DNA of 64,000 nt from Straminergon stramineum (GCA_963920665.1 OY987263.1:38537218-38601217), one strand, 5' to 3'; numbered from the stretch's first letter, positions 34,966 to 47,818 are shown. Numbers and translations are program-made. The notes: generated from the sequence alone by a model not told the origin.

Positions 34966-35157
34966 CTAAATACCTACTTTTCCACCGCATTCAAATCTTG
35001 ACCATTCCAGGTCCTCAGAATCTCCAATGCCTCTGCAATTGATCAATTCATCATCGGCTTCGATTCCGCGTCCAATGGCCGCTCCAGAAATGCAAGCGTA
35101 TCGCCGAGTGATCGCACCGAGGCAACGTGGAATGCTTGAAAAACCCTGAGGAACCAA
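34966..35157 (-). other. 63-codon upstream ORF in the mL54 leader
   Basis: ATG at 35157, stop at 34966-34968, same strand as mL54 and ending 36 bp before its ATG. The start (MVPQGFSSIPRCLGAITRRY) looks like a mitochondrial presequence, and the remainder is acidic. It could be a long uORF, a separate small gene, or a former N-terminal exon. I do not recognise it. Confidence 0.35.
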
Positions 35158-36242
35158 ATGGGAGATAGATGAATGACATATTATGGATGAATAAATTCAT
35201 CGTTCTCTGCTTGGATGAGAGCCAAGGCAGGGGTTATATTTATTTCCCCTAATGAATCTCCCCATAATGTTTAAATTTTTTTTAGATAAAATTGAATTTT
35301 ACTTGGAAGCCATGTACTCATAATTTAACACAAAAAATCTGGTCTCATAAATTTTAAACATGAATACCATGTAGGGGGGCAATCATGTTGTAATTAAGTG
35401 TAATTACATGATTCAAAATTGATTACTTTAATTGATCATGTTGTGGAAAAGTGTAATTGAAATGGGAAAATTCCTTTCATCATTTGACTAAATGAAAAAC
35501 ATATCTTATATTGATTCCAAAACAAGGTGATTGAACAAATCATTTTCCCCATATAAACTCTTCAAAATTGTTAAAAAACATACGAAACCAAATGTGGGCA
35601 TTTGGGTACTTAATTAATCTCTAAAAGATTGTTTTGATTGCCACATGATCAAACACCATGATTCTAAGCTCTATTTAGCCTTTAAATTTAATTCAATATT
35701 CAATCAAATACAGAGTATAATTTTATTACATGAGATTATGTTTTGTTTTTATCAATGCCAAAAATTTCTATTTACTTAGTGAAAAACTATTATTTTTTGA
35801 TACATTTGATACTTTTATGATGATGGTGAAAAATACTTGTAGAAAAATTAAACTCTTCCTTCCAACCAACGTTGGGTAACAAACTCTTTTTTCCAACCAA
35901 TTGTTTCCTTCTTTGCAAATTTCGCCAATAATGTCAAAAAATTGCTTGTGGCTGCACATACCTCGGAATATTCTCATAGAACTAGCTAACTTAGAAGAAC
36001 TCATGCTCCCCTTCCAAGATGTTACTTTAACCCCTCTGAAATATAAGGTAATATCACCAAAAACCAAACAAATTTTTCTTAACAACCATTATTGTGTTTG
36101 ACGGAGCTTCATTTTTTAATTGCATGTAGACAAATTGCAACCAAAAAAAATCGAAGAATACCATTCAAATTTAATACACAAAAGTTACATGAGGTCAAAG
36201 TCAATTTGGTAGATTTACTAAACCCGTGCCCTAATGTACCCT
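35158..36242. other. AT-rich spacer
   Basis: No gene. The minus frame at 35768-36085 is AT-driven and unconvincing. The right part presumably contains the promoter of the hydrolase gene. Confidence 0.5.
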
Positions 36243-36252
36243 AAACCCTAAA
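36243..36252. promoter_or_regulatory. telo-box upstream of the MBL hydrolase gene
   Basis: AAACCCTAAA, preceded by further CCCTAA-like repeats (CCCTAATGTACCCTAAACCC). It is about 1 kb before the ATG, probably near the transcription start of a long leader. Confidence 0.45.
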
Positions 36253-37278
36253 ATCCGCTTCACCATCGCCACACAAGCACTGGTGCTAATAGTATACACG
36301 ATGATGAGTGGGCGTTGAGAGAGTTGCGAGGCGCTGAAGCTGAGCTGAGTGGGCAGCAGCTATCAAATCAGTCTCCTCGTCACGCACTCCAAAATTCTTC
36401 AGATTCCATCCACAATAAATTTCCACTTTTATCGCCAGGTCGGTTCACATTTCAATCCCAGTTCTTCTATTTTGATTTTGTGGCATTGTCTACCACGTCG
36501 TCGTCACCGCATTCGTATGCATTCGGCTTACCACAAGTCATTAAACCTCAATTTAGCGTCTTGGGTTTGCTAATTTTTTTCTTGAAACCTGGCGAATGCG
36601 CTTCAATTTTAATCTTTGTGATTTTATTGAAGAGATTGTGGTTAGGCTACGGGTTTTTTGAAATTGCATCGTCGTACGTTTCGTTGGTTTTATATCTGGA
36701 TTCTTGGTACGCTCGAAACTCTAGAAGCCTCTTGCATGATTCTGTGTATCAAATTGACGACTTCATTGTAGTCGTAACCTCGCCAATTATGCAATAAAAT
36801 TCTGAAGAAGAGAGTTTCTACGGTGAGATTTTCTGTCTTTTTTCTTATTATTGTGAGTGCATCTTTGCATCAGAGTTCTGCGAGTAATTTTATGAGCGTT
36901 TTACGTAATCTCTACAAGCATTTTCTTGTAATGTGGTTTAGCATGTTTGAATGTCGGTAAGATTTCCTCGTCACCTTTTTCGTTTGAGAGACCAATTTAG
37001 CAGGGCTGGTGTCTACTGGAGCTCTAGCTCTGAAAAGACTGAAAAGGCAGTTGGGAGGGGTTAGAAATGAACATGGAATCCGGCGGGCCACGAAGATTTG
37101 GCCCTGAGATTAAACACTGAAATTTCAGGTGGCTCTGAGTTGGGTTCCGGATCGCTTCTACTTCTGATTGTGCCAAGCCCTAATTGCTCTCGCAACCTCC
37201 AGTTGCCATGTGTCTGATTTAGGTTTTCTGGTCCTGGATGCAGCGTCCCCAACAACCGGTGTGTCAAGCACCCTTGGC
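36253..37278 (+). other. leader and 5'-UTR intron of the MBL hydrolase gene
   Basis: A possible acceptor (GGATGCAG at about 37241) precedes the ATG at 37279, suggesting a spliced 5' UTR. The 160-codon frame 36315-36797 starts without ATG and has no domain; I take it as leader or intron sequence. Confidence 0.4.
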
Positions 37279-40200
37279 ATGGAGATCGACGGGCCCAAGA
37301 TCTCTCCTGTAGAGATTTCTCAAGCACAGAAGATGGAAAATGTTGGGAGCTCAGAGTTGATAGTCCTTGGTTCAGGGTCGTCTTCCGGTGTACCAAGCCC
37401 TTACTGCTTAATAAGCCCCTCAGATCCTCCTTGCCGTGTCTGCCATATGGCTATGCAGGGGCCTCATGAATTGAATCGTAACTACAGGTAAGCGTGCCGA
37501 ACTTGCCGTTTGGTGGAATTCGAAATTCAAAGGCAGTAGATGAGAAATAGCAAAGAGATTGACAATGACTGTTTATTTCTGAATTATCGAAAGAATGAGA
37601 AATTTGACATTCGATGAACTCTGATGAAGGAGTGACTGCAATTGGTTAGAATGCTGAAGATCTAGTTGCAATTGTTCCTCAGTAGTACCCTTATGCATGT
37701 AAGCTATTTGTGAATGTGAGTTTAGCTTTGCTGGGTTCGAATACGCCCGTCATAAGGATCTGCATGCTTTTGGTCCAAATACAGTATACAGTGCTGAAGT
37801 CCAGAAAATGAGTAGAAAAGGAATAGGAAGTCCATGAAATTCGCCTTGTTTGTAATAGCCCTTGGCGATATCTATATAAACTCCACCCTACCTGCTCCGC
37901 TGATAGTTTGCCTCTTCTACCTGTGAGTGCTCTGGGGATTCTCCACTGGTACTGTATCCCTAGATTTTGGTTTGCGATAGTTCGGTTTCCCAAGGATGAG
38001 ATTTACTGCGATGGATTCAACGTGAGTTGACTAAGAGGTGCATTTGTACTGCTGAATGGGAAGGTGCAATCCATCGCTGCTAATCAACTACATGGGTAAT
38101 GATGGGCAACGGCGCTATATTCAGATAGATGCTGGAAAGGATTTCAAGGAGCAAGTATTGCGTTGGTTTGTGCCTTACAAGATTCCAAGACTTGATGCTG
38201 TGAGTGTATAGGACGTGCCCTCCCCCTCAACCCTCCTTCCTCTGTCAGATTACCACTTACCTTCGTCAATTCGCAACTTATCGGCATGCTAGTTCTTATA
38301 ATGGGAGCCTTGCATGGGTGCAGCTTATCTTGACACATGAACATGCGGATGCGATGTTGGGTCTGGATAATGTTCGAGGTGTACAACCTGTCAATGTAAA
38401 CAATGATATTCCGCCCATGCCAGTTTTCGTTGCCCAGCATACTATGGACAGGTTTGCTCCACTCATGGATCGAGAATACTTTTTAAAATTGATATGGCCT
38501 TGATAATAGAAACAGTCTCACTTAATTTCGCCAATGGTTTACTGCATTCAACTGCAACCCCAATGAATGGTCTAGTTTTTCTATACTGTACCTTCAGCGA
38601 CCTGACCAATCTGTAATCAAGCACTGAGGTTTATTTGAGTAACAGTTAAGCTCGCACTTCTATTGTGTTCAAATTTCATATAATGTGAAGTTTTGTTACC
38701 AACCATTTTCGCTTAGTCCTAATGGAGATGAGTTCCCAATGTTAGGAATGGTGAACTTGGTTCCAAAGTGGTGGTAGCTTTTTACATATTTTGTGCACGT
38801 TCGGCAACTACTGCTGTTCATGTTGCGGAGGTTTGGTAGACCTATCGATCTCTGGATGTTGTAGTGGTCTTTGAGCCCACTACCATGGCTGATTTTTCCT
38901 TTGACCATGATTCTAGAAATACATGTATGTCATGCTGCTTGCAAGGATGTCAGATACATATAAAGGTTGTAACACATACATAATTGATGCAGTGTGACAG
39001 CCAAGTTTCCGTATTTGGTCACTAAGAAAAAGAAGGAGGGTGAAGTGCTCAGGCGAGTAGCTCAATTTGATTGGCGTATAATAGAAAGATCGATCGATGC
39101 TCCGTTTGAAGCTGCTGGTCTTACCTTCACTCCTTTACCTGTATGCACTCTCTCAAAGCTCACCTCTTTTTTTCATACTTCCGAGCCGTGATTGCTTTGT
39201 GGTGCTTTGTGGTGCTTTATGCCGATAATCTGAGCACATCCTTCACAGCACTGTGGTAATTTTGCATAACCAACAGTTATGTTTAAATGTTACGTAGACT
39301 GACTATTCGAAAGAATTTGTGCATTTGAATGTGCAGTCACTAAGTCGTGCTAAGTCCGATTCATTTATCAAAGCAGGTTTATGGGTCTGATAGATCATGT
39401 GTGATGCTCACTACTTTCTGGAAGTAGTTGACCTTCTTCAACACGAGAATTATTATCACTTTTAATTATTCGGGTTCAGTGCCATTAATGTGACGCGCTT
39501 TGACTTGTTGTGCAGGTTTATCACGGAGAAGATTATATCTGCCTTGGATTCTTGTTTGGAGAAAAAACTAGAATTGCCTACGTATCTGATGTATCTCGGT
39601 TTCCCACTGAGACGGAGCATGGTACGACTATGCTGACTGTGCTCTCTGGCTTCATTCAAGTTAATTTATGATGTGAACAGCTATGTTATGCTCCTTCTTG
39701 ACTATCTGAGCCCTGACAAAACTTTTTTTTATCATCTTGGGAGGATTGGTTACAGTAATATCAAAAGAACATGGTGGACAACTGGATTTGCTTTTCGTGG
39801 ACACTAATGGTTTGGGTTTACCTGGGGACATAACTCATTTGGCAGCTATTGCCAAATATGGAGCAGGCCAAGTGGATTTTCTGTTTTTGGATTCACTGTA
39901 CAAGGTGCTGGAAATATCTTGCGAATCCTGTTTGCTTCATGCAACAAATTTCAATATTTCATTGCTTGGAGTAGACTATTCTGCTTACGTTACACCTTGG
40001 ATTTGTCTTCACGAGATGGAAGCTTTTGAATACCCTTGTAGTGATGATATCTTATGTCTTGTTCTCTCAGATAAATCCTCACAATACCCATCTGACATTC
40101 CCGGAGGTAAATAGTCTTCCACTGCATTGTGTCCATCAATCTCTTGTTATACAATGAGGCTTAAGATTTTTCTGTTCTCATGCATTTTGGTGAATTTATC

Positions 40201-40739
40201 TGCACAGTGTTATCATTTCTAAGAGTGTTTTATGCACCTTAGCTTTCCAGGCTTGTTCATTTTTTGTGATATGGTTGGGTTCTTGTGTGCAGAGTTTGGC
40301 TGTTGTCAAGAAGCTGCAGCCAAAACGTGCTTTTTTGATAGGAATGACTCATGAATTTGAACATGATCTGGACAGCAGAATACTTGCGGAGTGGTCTTCA
40401 AGGTGCTCTTTATAACCATACCGTAGATTTTCGATTTGTATAGACTCATCAGCATGCTTGGTCACTCTGTTGCTTGTTACGCTACTATTAGAATATGGCA
40501 TCTTCTCGAGCATCATGATGCCCAGAATTCAAATCTAGGATGGTTACATGGCATTTAATTAGCACATAAGAGGGGTCAAATTAGTTAAGCCATACCGTTG
40601 ACAATTGTTTGACCTGTGAGTTTATGAGATAGTTCAACTGAATGGAAAAAGCTTGTGTGTTAATGGTGTTGATATCTGCAGAGAGGGCATCCCAGTTCAT
40701 CTTGCCTACGATGGACTCCGCATTCCTGTTGACCTATGA
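37279..40739 (+). CDS. metallo-beta-lactamase-fold hydrolase (PhnP/tRNase Z-like)
   Basis: Nine exons: 37279-37487, 38064-38199, 38324-38451, 38993-39140, 39516-39621, 39756-39904, 40071-40106, 40293-40402, 40682-40739; 359 aa, all in phase. The N-terminal GSGSSSGVPSPYC loop and CRVC precede YIQIDAGKDFKEQ. The zinc-binding motif THEHADAMLGLD (HxHxD) is intact. Later conserved stretches are IAYVSDVSRFP, NPHNTHLTFPE, LIGMTHEFEH and HLAYDGLRIPVDL, as in the plant/fungal putative hydrolase C777.06c family. It is probably a cytosolic Zn-dependent phosphodiesterase-type enzyme; the substrate is unknown. Exon 7 is a 36-nt microexon supplying NTHLTFPE. Exon 6 holds two similar segments (GGQLDLLFVDTN and GAGQVDFLFLDSL). 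Confidence 0.9.
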
Positions 40740-41480
40740 ATAACACCATTGGTAATTGTAGACTTTTCACATTCTGTAGACGAGGCTATAAGAATGTGTA
40801 ATATTAGGGAATTGGTTTGCTCTCTTGGGACAAATTGATTGAAGGTGCCGTCCTTGGTGCTGTACTACTGGGGCATTACCGCTTAATTATAGTATGAAGT
40901 CGGTCATTAGGTAGGTAGGACAAACTATTGATTCATGCCAACCTTTACTAAGGGTATTGGTGATTCTTTCGATTACTTTAATCAGACATTCGATTTTGTC
41001 TTTGATTATGTATCGGTTTCAGGCTTTAGAGAGATGTGGGTACCGAAGCCACTCGTCATTTCACTCTTGATGCTACAACTTTGTTCAACCGTGTCTGCGT
41101 TTTTGTCTGCATTTGCGAAATGCCTCATTGTCTGTCTTTGAGTCCTAATCTTGAGGATTCAGTGCCGTCACCCACCGTGTTTGAATTTTCTTATTTCAAA
41201 CCGTGTTGAAAACTTGCAACGTGGGTTGGACCCAAAAGTCGATCTTGGCGGTGATGGGTGGGGGTTTGACCAAAGGCACACAGGTACCTCAGCAAAACGA
41301 AAAACTGGTGAGAGCATGTGAAGATTCACATCTCCCCGCACAATGAGAATGAGAACTATAACTAATGAGAGCACGTTCTGTCCCGAGATGTGTGTACAGT
41401 ATTTGTGGAAAGTATGTGATGATTTTGGTTCCTTGTGTTCTCCGCCGAGGTTTGTGCCTCTGGTTCGATGTACCTTTTCC

Positions 41481-41528
41481 CCTTTTCAATGGAAATTGTC
41501 CATGTGTTTCAAGGAAAAAAAAAAAAAA
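41481..41528 (+). repeat. LINE/SINE-type 3' tail, diverged
   Basis: TTTTCAATGGAAATTGTCC then CATGTGTTTCAAGG then about 15 A. It is a diverged copy of the tail shared with 41728, 42295, 56122 and 56526. Confidence 0.55.
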
Positions 41529-41727
41529 GTATGTGATGGCTGCAAATGAAACCGACGGAAAAAAGAATGGTTGTTGAAGTACTGTACTACCTTAGTAGCC
41601 ACCACACGAGCCCACTAGTCCACCCACTCAGCCCCAGATTCCTTCCTTGATTAGGGCTCCACCGTTCCAGTCAAAACGTGCCGGTTCATGTTTAAGTTAC
41701 CCAGAGTCCAAATGCCCAAGCCACGTC

Positions 41728-41772
41728 TTTGCAATGAAATTCCCTTTTCATTTGTTTCAAAAAAATAAAAAG
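41728..41772 (+). repeat. LINE/SINE-type 3' tail
   Basis: TTTGCAATGAAATTCCC, then TTTCATTTGTTTC and an A-rich end (AAAAAAATAAAAAG). This is the truncated 3' end of a non-LTR retroelement or its SINE partner. Confidence 0.7.
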
Positions 41773-42294
41773 ATAAAATGATACAAAGCCACCAGGACTC
41801 GAGGAGTCCACACTAAATAGTGAAATTCGGTTGCGGAAACTGAACAATCAACTTAGGTTGCCTTGTTCTTACCGCAAGAAAGTTCCTTTCCGAGCCATCA
41901 AAGTCAACACATATTTCTACAGATATTTCCATTTGTATACACAAAGGTTCATGAGTCTCAATTACAACAAGACTTAATTCAAAAGTACTAGTGCATCCTT
42001 GTACAGTAACAGTTACTATGTCTATATATCATAGTGTCAAATGTCGAGAAAATTAATGTGGGGGCAACCGAATTTCACTATTTAAGTTAGTGGCAGCAGA
42101 CTCTACTGTAGAACCTCCGCCCAGCGGATTTGAAAGGTGCGGCAACTACGAAGCCAAGCCAAGGCCAGAAAACTGCTGTTGCTGCAGGCAGATCATCGTC
42201 TGTCTGCACAGGCAGGCCGGCCTGACCAGATTCACGGGACTCCCTCCCTCCCAGCCAAGATGAAAGTCCTGTGGCTGGTGGCCTTGTACTTTGC

Positions 42295-42338
42295 CTTTGC
42301 AATGAAACTCCGTTTCATTTGTTTCAAAAAAAAAAAAA
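42295..42338 (+). repeat. LINE/SINE-type 3' tail
   Basis: TTTGCAATGAAACTCCG, then TTTCATTTGTTTC and 13 A. The upstream 200 bp (from about 42110) is GC-rich and may be the body of the same element. Confidence 0.75.
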
Positions 42339-42573
42339 GTCCTCCTGCTGTTCAATCATGGGCCACTGAACATTGATCATGTTACTGAGCAGGCAATAAT
42401 ATCAGGCGCTGCCATACAAAATCTATAACGTACTGAGACGTGCAGGAAGTGAGTCCGGCCGTTCATAGTTCTCTCGTTAACTTAGTTTAATTTCCTTAAC
42501 ATAACATTCAATTAACCAATGTTCACTGAGGGTTCTGTTTTGCTCCTCTGGAAAGCGGGAGCCCCGAGAGCGT

Positions 42574-43095
42574 TGCAAATTCCTAGCCAGTCAATGGCTC
42601 TCACTCCAACTTCTCAGAGTTTGTCAATGACACTCTGTGGTATTGCAACTTCCCACCCAACCAATGACTCTCACTCCAACTTCTCAAAGTTTGTCAATGA
42701 CACTCTGTGGTGTTGCAACTTCCCACCCAACCAATGACTAGTTCTTTGCAACTTTTGAGTTTGTCAATAACATTAGCGTTGCAACTTCCTAATGTAGTTA
42801 GCCAATGACTAGCTCTCTGCAACATTTGAGTTTGTCAAAGACACTAGTTGATTGCAACTTCTTAGCCAACCAAAGATTCTCAGCAACTTCCCAGATAGTC
42901 GGTCAATGACATTGGTGTTGCAACTTCCTCACCAACTAATGACTAAATGTAACTTCCTAGTTATAGTTAGTTAGTTAGTAAGTCAATCATTGACACTAGT
43001 ATTGCAACTTCCCAACCAACCAATGAGTCTTTGTAGCTTCCTAGTTTGTCAATGACACTAGGGTTGCAACTTCCTAGTTAGCCAATGACAAATCT
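42574..43095. repeat. 68-bp tandem array 1
   Basis: About eight diverged units of roughly 67-70 bp with consensus GCAACTTCCCAACCAACC then AATGACTCT, and CAACTTCYCAAAGTTTGTCA then ATGACACT. Each unit is itself two related halves of about 34 bp (CAACTTC...CAATGAC). It has no coding potential. Confidence 0.85.
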
Positions 43096-43845
43096 CAACT
43101 AGATTCCTTCCTAGGGATCTTGGAAAGGATTATTCCAATCTCCAAGGGGGAATGGTTCAGGCTAGTTAAAAATGAAATGTTTCTTGAATTAAACTTTGAA
43201 TTTTCCAAAAAATAAAAACTAACAAAGTAATGTGAAAACACCCAAAATTGTCAAAATAAGCACTTTAGTGTAGTTGGAGGCACCTTTTTCATGGAAAAAA
43301 TATATTTTTGTAATATTAGCAATTGAAAATCATAATTTTTTAAAATGAAATAGAATTTTTGAATAAGATATGTAATTATTATGAATTTTCAAAATGGAAG
43401 TAATCCAAATAATGAAGGTAATGAGGTCAATATCATAGACGAATGGTTGAAGAGGATACTTTTGAAGCTATAGATGAATGAACAAAATAGCACATGTGTA
43501 AGGCCCAAGTATTGAAGTTTAATGAAGCAATATGCTTTGAGTGGAAGATGAGTATATTTGAAGCAATATGGTAGTTTAATGGGCTTGTTTTTCAATGGTA
43601 TGAAAATTGGTTCATGTTGATGGAGTTTGGGCATAAAATTTGGTTATCCCAACAAGTACAAACCATTAAGATAAATTAGCCTATGACATGCACTGACATG
43701 CAAAATCTATAACATACTAAGATGTGCAAGAAGTGAGTCCAAACGTTAATAGTTCTCTCGTTAACTTAGTTTTCTATAATATAACATTCAATTAACCAAC
43801 ACTAAGGGTTCTCTTTTTCTCCTCCCCAAAGTAGGAGCCTTGAGC

Positions 43846-44190
43846 ACTGCAACTTCCACTAACCAAACAATGATTCTCACTTCAACTTCCCAAAGTTTGT
43901 CAATGACACTCACATTGCAACTTCCCATTCAACCAATGACTAGCTCTTTGCAATTTTTGAGTTTGTCAATGACACTAGCATTGCAACTATCCAACCAACC
44001 AATGATTCTTAGGCAACTTCCCAATTAGTCAGTCAATGACACAAATGTAGCAACTTCCTCGCCAATTGATGACTATATGCAACTTCGTAATGACACTAGT
44101 ATTGCAACTTCCCAACCAACCAATAAATCTCTACAACTTCCCAATTTGTCAATGACACTAGGATTGCAACTTCCTAATTAACCAATGACA
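43846..44190. repeat. 68-bp tandem array 2
   Basis: A second, AT-richer array of the same unit (about five copies), flanked by the same sequences as array 1 (GTTCTCTCGTTAACTTAGTT before, CCAATCTCCAAGGG after). Confidence 0.85.
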
Positions 44191-44730
44191 AATTGAAACC
44201 AAATTCCCTTCTAGAGATATAAGGAAGGATGATCCCAATCTCCAAGGGCAAATGGTTTAGGCTACACAAAACAGTGAAATTAGATTGCCTTAACAATTAG
44301 GTTGCTTGGCAACAAGAAAGTTACTTTACAAGCCATCAAAGTCAGCAAATATTTCTAAAATATTTCCATTTGTGTACATGGAGGTTCAGAAATCCCAATT
44401 ACAACAATACCTAATTCAAAAAAAGTGCATTCTTGTACAATAACTAAAAATATTTATATAGTATCATATGTTGAGAAATTAATGTGGGGAAACCTAAACA
44501 TTTTTCTGCAATTAAGAATGATATGTTTCTTGAAATAAACTTTGAATTTCAAAAAAATAAAAAATAAAGTAATGTGAAAACACCCCAAATCATCAAAATA
44601 AGCAATTTAATGTAGTTGGAAACACCATTTTTAGGAAAAAAAAGGATTCTTGAAATATTAGCAATTGAAAATCATAAATTAATAACAAAAATTGGATAAG
44701 ACATGTAATTAATATGAATTTTTGAAGTAG

Positions 44731-47541
44731 ATGTTCCCTAGTTGAGCCACTAAAACTATTGGAATGTGTAGTTTGGTCATGAAAATGAAATCTAAGAAAT
44801 GAGGAGTTCACCAATAGCAATTCAGTATGAGAATGGTTTCATTATACATTCAGAGACACTATCAATAGATGTCTATTTATTAAGAAATCAATGGGTACAA
44901 ATGGATGGTTCTAGGTGTTTTCACCTAAGTGCATTCATTTGGGTTAGTGTTGAAATTTGACAAGTCATATTGGGTTTCTAGTGACACTAGTCTTCAAATT
45001 TCTCCTTCTAATTGATGTGTCATTGAAAATTATTGTCTTTCAAGTAACATATAGAATTTGAAATTGACACTACAAAATTTGTCACAAATTGTTAATAAAA
45101 AAAATCAAATGAAATATTTTATTCAAACATATTTGCAAATTTCAATCTAAAAGTTGTAATCTTCTGTTTTTCGTGACTATTTTTGAACAACTCAATCTTG
45201 GTGTTAATTCATGTCCTCAATATTAATCATACACAAAGATACTTTGAATAAGTACATCGAAGGTCTCCAACTGAATCCACTAAATTGATTTTTAATGAGA
45301 TTTTGCTTTAAAAAGTCTCTCTCACTAATAGTTTGTACTTTTGGGGATAACTAAATCTTATGCCAAAACTCCATCAGCATGATCCAATTTTCATAACACT
45401 AAGAAATAGCCCCAACAAACTATCAATCATCAAAATACCAAGGCATGTTGCTTCAAATAGACTCATCTTTTCCTACTCAAAGGGAATTGGGTTAACAAAT
45501 TTCAATACTTAGGCCTTATACATGTGCTATTTTGTTCATTCATTTATAGCTTCAACAATATCTTCTCCAATCATTCATCTATCATGTTGACTAAGTTACC
45601 TTGATCATTTAGAAAATGATAAGGATTAATCAACTTGGTTAAATTAAATAATAATTTTTATATTGAAGATGATATAATTAAGAAAATAACTTCTAAATTT
45701 GTTCTAATATTAAACTTAGCCCCACGATTTGTAGTAGCCATTCATATTCTTTTTAATTCTAGAAACTTATTTGTGTGAAAAAAAAGATTTTAGTGATGTG
45801 TCATAGATCAAGTGACTCTTTCTAGTAATGAGCCATTTTTGTTTCTTTCTTTTGTGGGAAGGGTAAATGATTTTTTGTTGTCTTTCACATAATGTACCCT
45901 GTTTGACACTACTAGGTATGAAATGTCTTTCATTTGTTATTTGAAAGATGCACATTCCAAAGTTGATTCAGGTAGTTGGAGTTGGTTGTTAGTTTTGCCC
46001 CTTGTGTAAAATTGGTAGTGGTGGTAGTGATTTTGTACTATTCCTTCACCTTGAAATTACATGTTTCTTTTTGTACAAAATATATAAATAAATAAATACC
46101 TTTTGAATTTGCCTAATAGCAATCACAAATAAACAAAATGTAGGTCAATAAACTTTTGAAACAAAAGAAGCAAGCCCAATGTGGGTAAAAGGGAATATAC
46201 AACACCACAAACTAAAGGCTCGGGAGTTATAAGTCAAGAACCCCTTCATCATATCAGTTAGATTCTTCCATGGATGAATGTAAAGATTGTCCCTATTTTG
46301 TCTCTAAATTCTTTACAACTAAATTGTGTTTTTTGAATTTTTGGTCAACTATTGTGGTTAGAACTTTGAATTTTTCGTACATAAAAATCGTATATTCACA
46401 TGCATATTTTTTTTATCTGAATCCAAAAATATAATTTGCATAGATGGGAAGGAAGCTTGGATGCATTTTCTATGAACTGAAAACTTCATAGAGAATGTTC
46501 ATAGAAGGGTTTTTAATGGAGTCTCAATAAACAAAATGATCAACACTTCTTTGAATCTCTATTTTTTTCCTCTGTTAGACAATTATTTGATCCTATTTCT
46601 TCTATTTTTAAACTTAGAGATATTTTAAAACTTTAGTTCATGTATTTGAAGTTGTTGAAATGAAAGGTGATGTTTGTTTTACCTTTCTTTTGATTTTTAA
46701 GGATCAACCATGTTATTTAAGCCATTCAAATTTTCCCTATTTTATCATTTTATCAAATTTAGGCATTTTCCCACAGGTGAAAAAAGAGGTAATACAATGG
46801 GGGGTAACTTAACCCTTAAGGGACAGACTAGTGACCGTGGAAATCATGACTTTTGGAACCATGTGACATCATCTACTTTAAAAAAAAACTAAAATATCCA
46901 TTGGAGGTCAAACTACTGTGGAAGATCATCCCTTTCCACCCCTAATTCCAAGGATGAATAGTTGCACTTCTGTCCTACACAGGAAAATTCCTTGTCATCC
47001 ATCGGCCACATAAAGTCCGTATCTACGTTTAAGGGTTCTTTCTCAGGGTGCAAAGCGGCAGGATTGGAAGGACCACACTCCTCGACCAACGCTTCAGTTG
47101 CACACGCACCAGGAGCAGTGTTACCAAGTGTGTCAAAATTTAGCCCAACTTCTGCTCAAAACATGGGATTTGAGGAGCCCAATTTGCAGGATTTCCAGCA
47201 ACTTGAGCTAACTTACAAACTTACAAACTAATTCTGAAGGACAATTCCGTCCATTGCCGTGGCAATGTGGCAATTGGGACCACTCCTCCTCCGACAGTCA
47301 GTGTAGCACCTCGCCCACGTCGCCTGATTAGTACTGTACTGTACAGTATTTTTAGTGGTGGGACTTCAGTTTGGCAAGGCGCGTCTTTCGGTTGAACTTT
47401 TCGGTCACTGTATGAGGAAAAAACCACCGGGAAAGGTCGCCAAAACTGCAGACAAAACACTTTAAAGCCTTCAATCAGGCCAAGCCTTTGGGAATTCCTG
47501 CAATTGATTGGCGACGCTTGCGGAAGAAAAGATCGGCACGG
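44731..47541. other. AT-rich region without genes
   Basis: No frame with a recognisable domain. The frame at 46962-47231 (+) is short and low in information. Composition and poly-A/T tracts suggest decayed repeats. Confidence 0.5.
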
Positions 47542-47550
47542 ATGAAACAA

Positions 47551-47818
47551 GGTCGAGCTTATAGTTGTGTAACGAGCCTCTTGCGGATGCGTTTTTGCCC
47601 CCGTATTTTACCCCTGGGGAAAACGCAGGAACCTTTTATTTGCTGCGCAAATATTTTTTTGCAAATTTTGAGTTCATATTTGCAATCAGAGGCCCCAAAT
47701 TAGCTCGGGAAGCTGCTAACATTAAAGTTGTTACGGCACAAAAATAGGGGGCTTTTTTTTACATTCACCCTTGCCTGGACCTCCGCAAGAGGCTCGTTAC
47801 ACAACTATAAGCTCGACC
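47551..47818. mobile_element. 268-bp MULE-type MITE
   Basis: The terminal inverted repeats are about 36 bp and perfect, starting GGTCGAGCTTATAGTTGTG at 47551 and mirrored at 47783-47818 (ending CTATAAGCTCGACC). It is flanked by a perfect 9-bp direct duplication ATGAAACAA (47542-47550 and 47819-47827). Long TIRs plus a 9-bp duplication are the Mutator-like signature. There is no transposase, so it is non-autonomous. Near-perfect ends suggest fairly recent movement. Confidence 0.92.

Larger units (their letters stand above)
41820..44730. repeat. duplicated repeat block
   Basis: Three segment types recur. A: 41820-42080 and 44270-44500 (AAGCCATCAAAGTCA-type start, ATTTCCATTTGT, then ATTAATGTGGGG). 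B: 42395-43110 and 43690-44230 (AAAATCTATAAC then the 68-bp arrays). C: 43160-43400 and 44510-44730 (AATGTGAAAACACCC then TTAGCAATTGAAAATCAT). The order is A-B-C in the left unit and B-A-C in the right. This implies an array of a larger unit with an internal loss or rearrangement. Confidence 0.75.

Noticed and set aside
36315..36797. 160-codon plus-strand ORF
   Set aside because: No ATG at its start and no domain, and it sits where the spliced leader of the hydrolase gene is expected.
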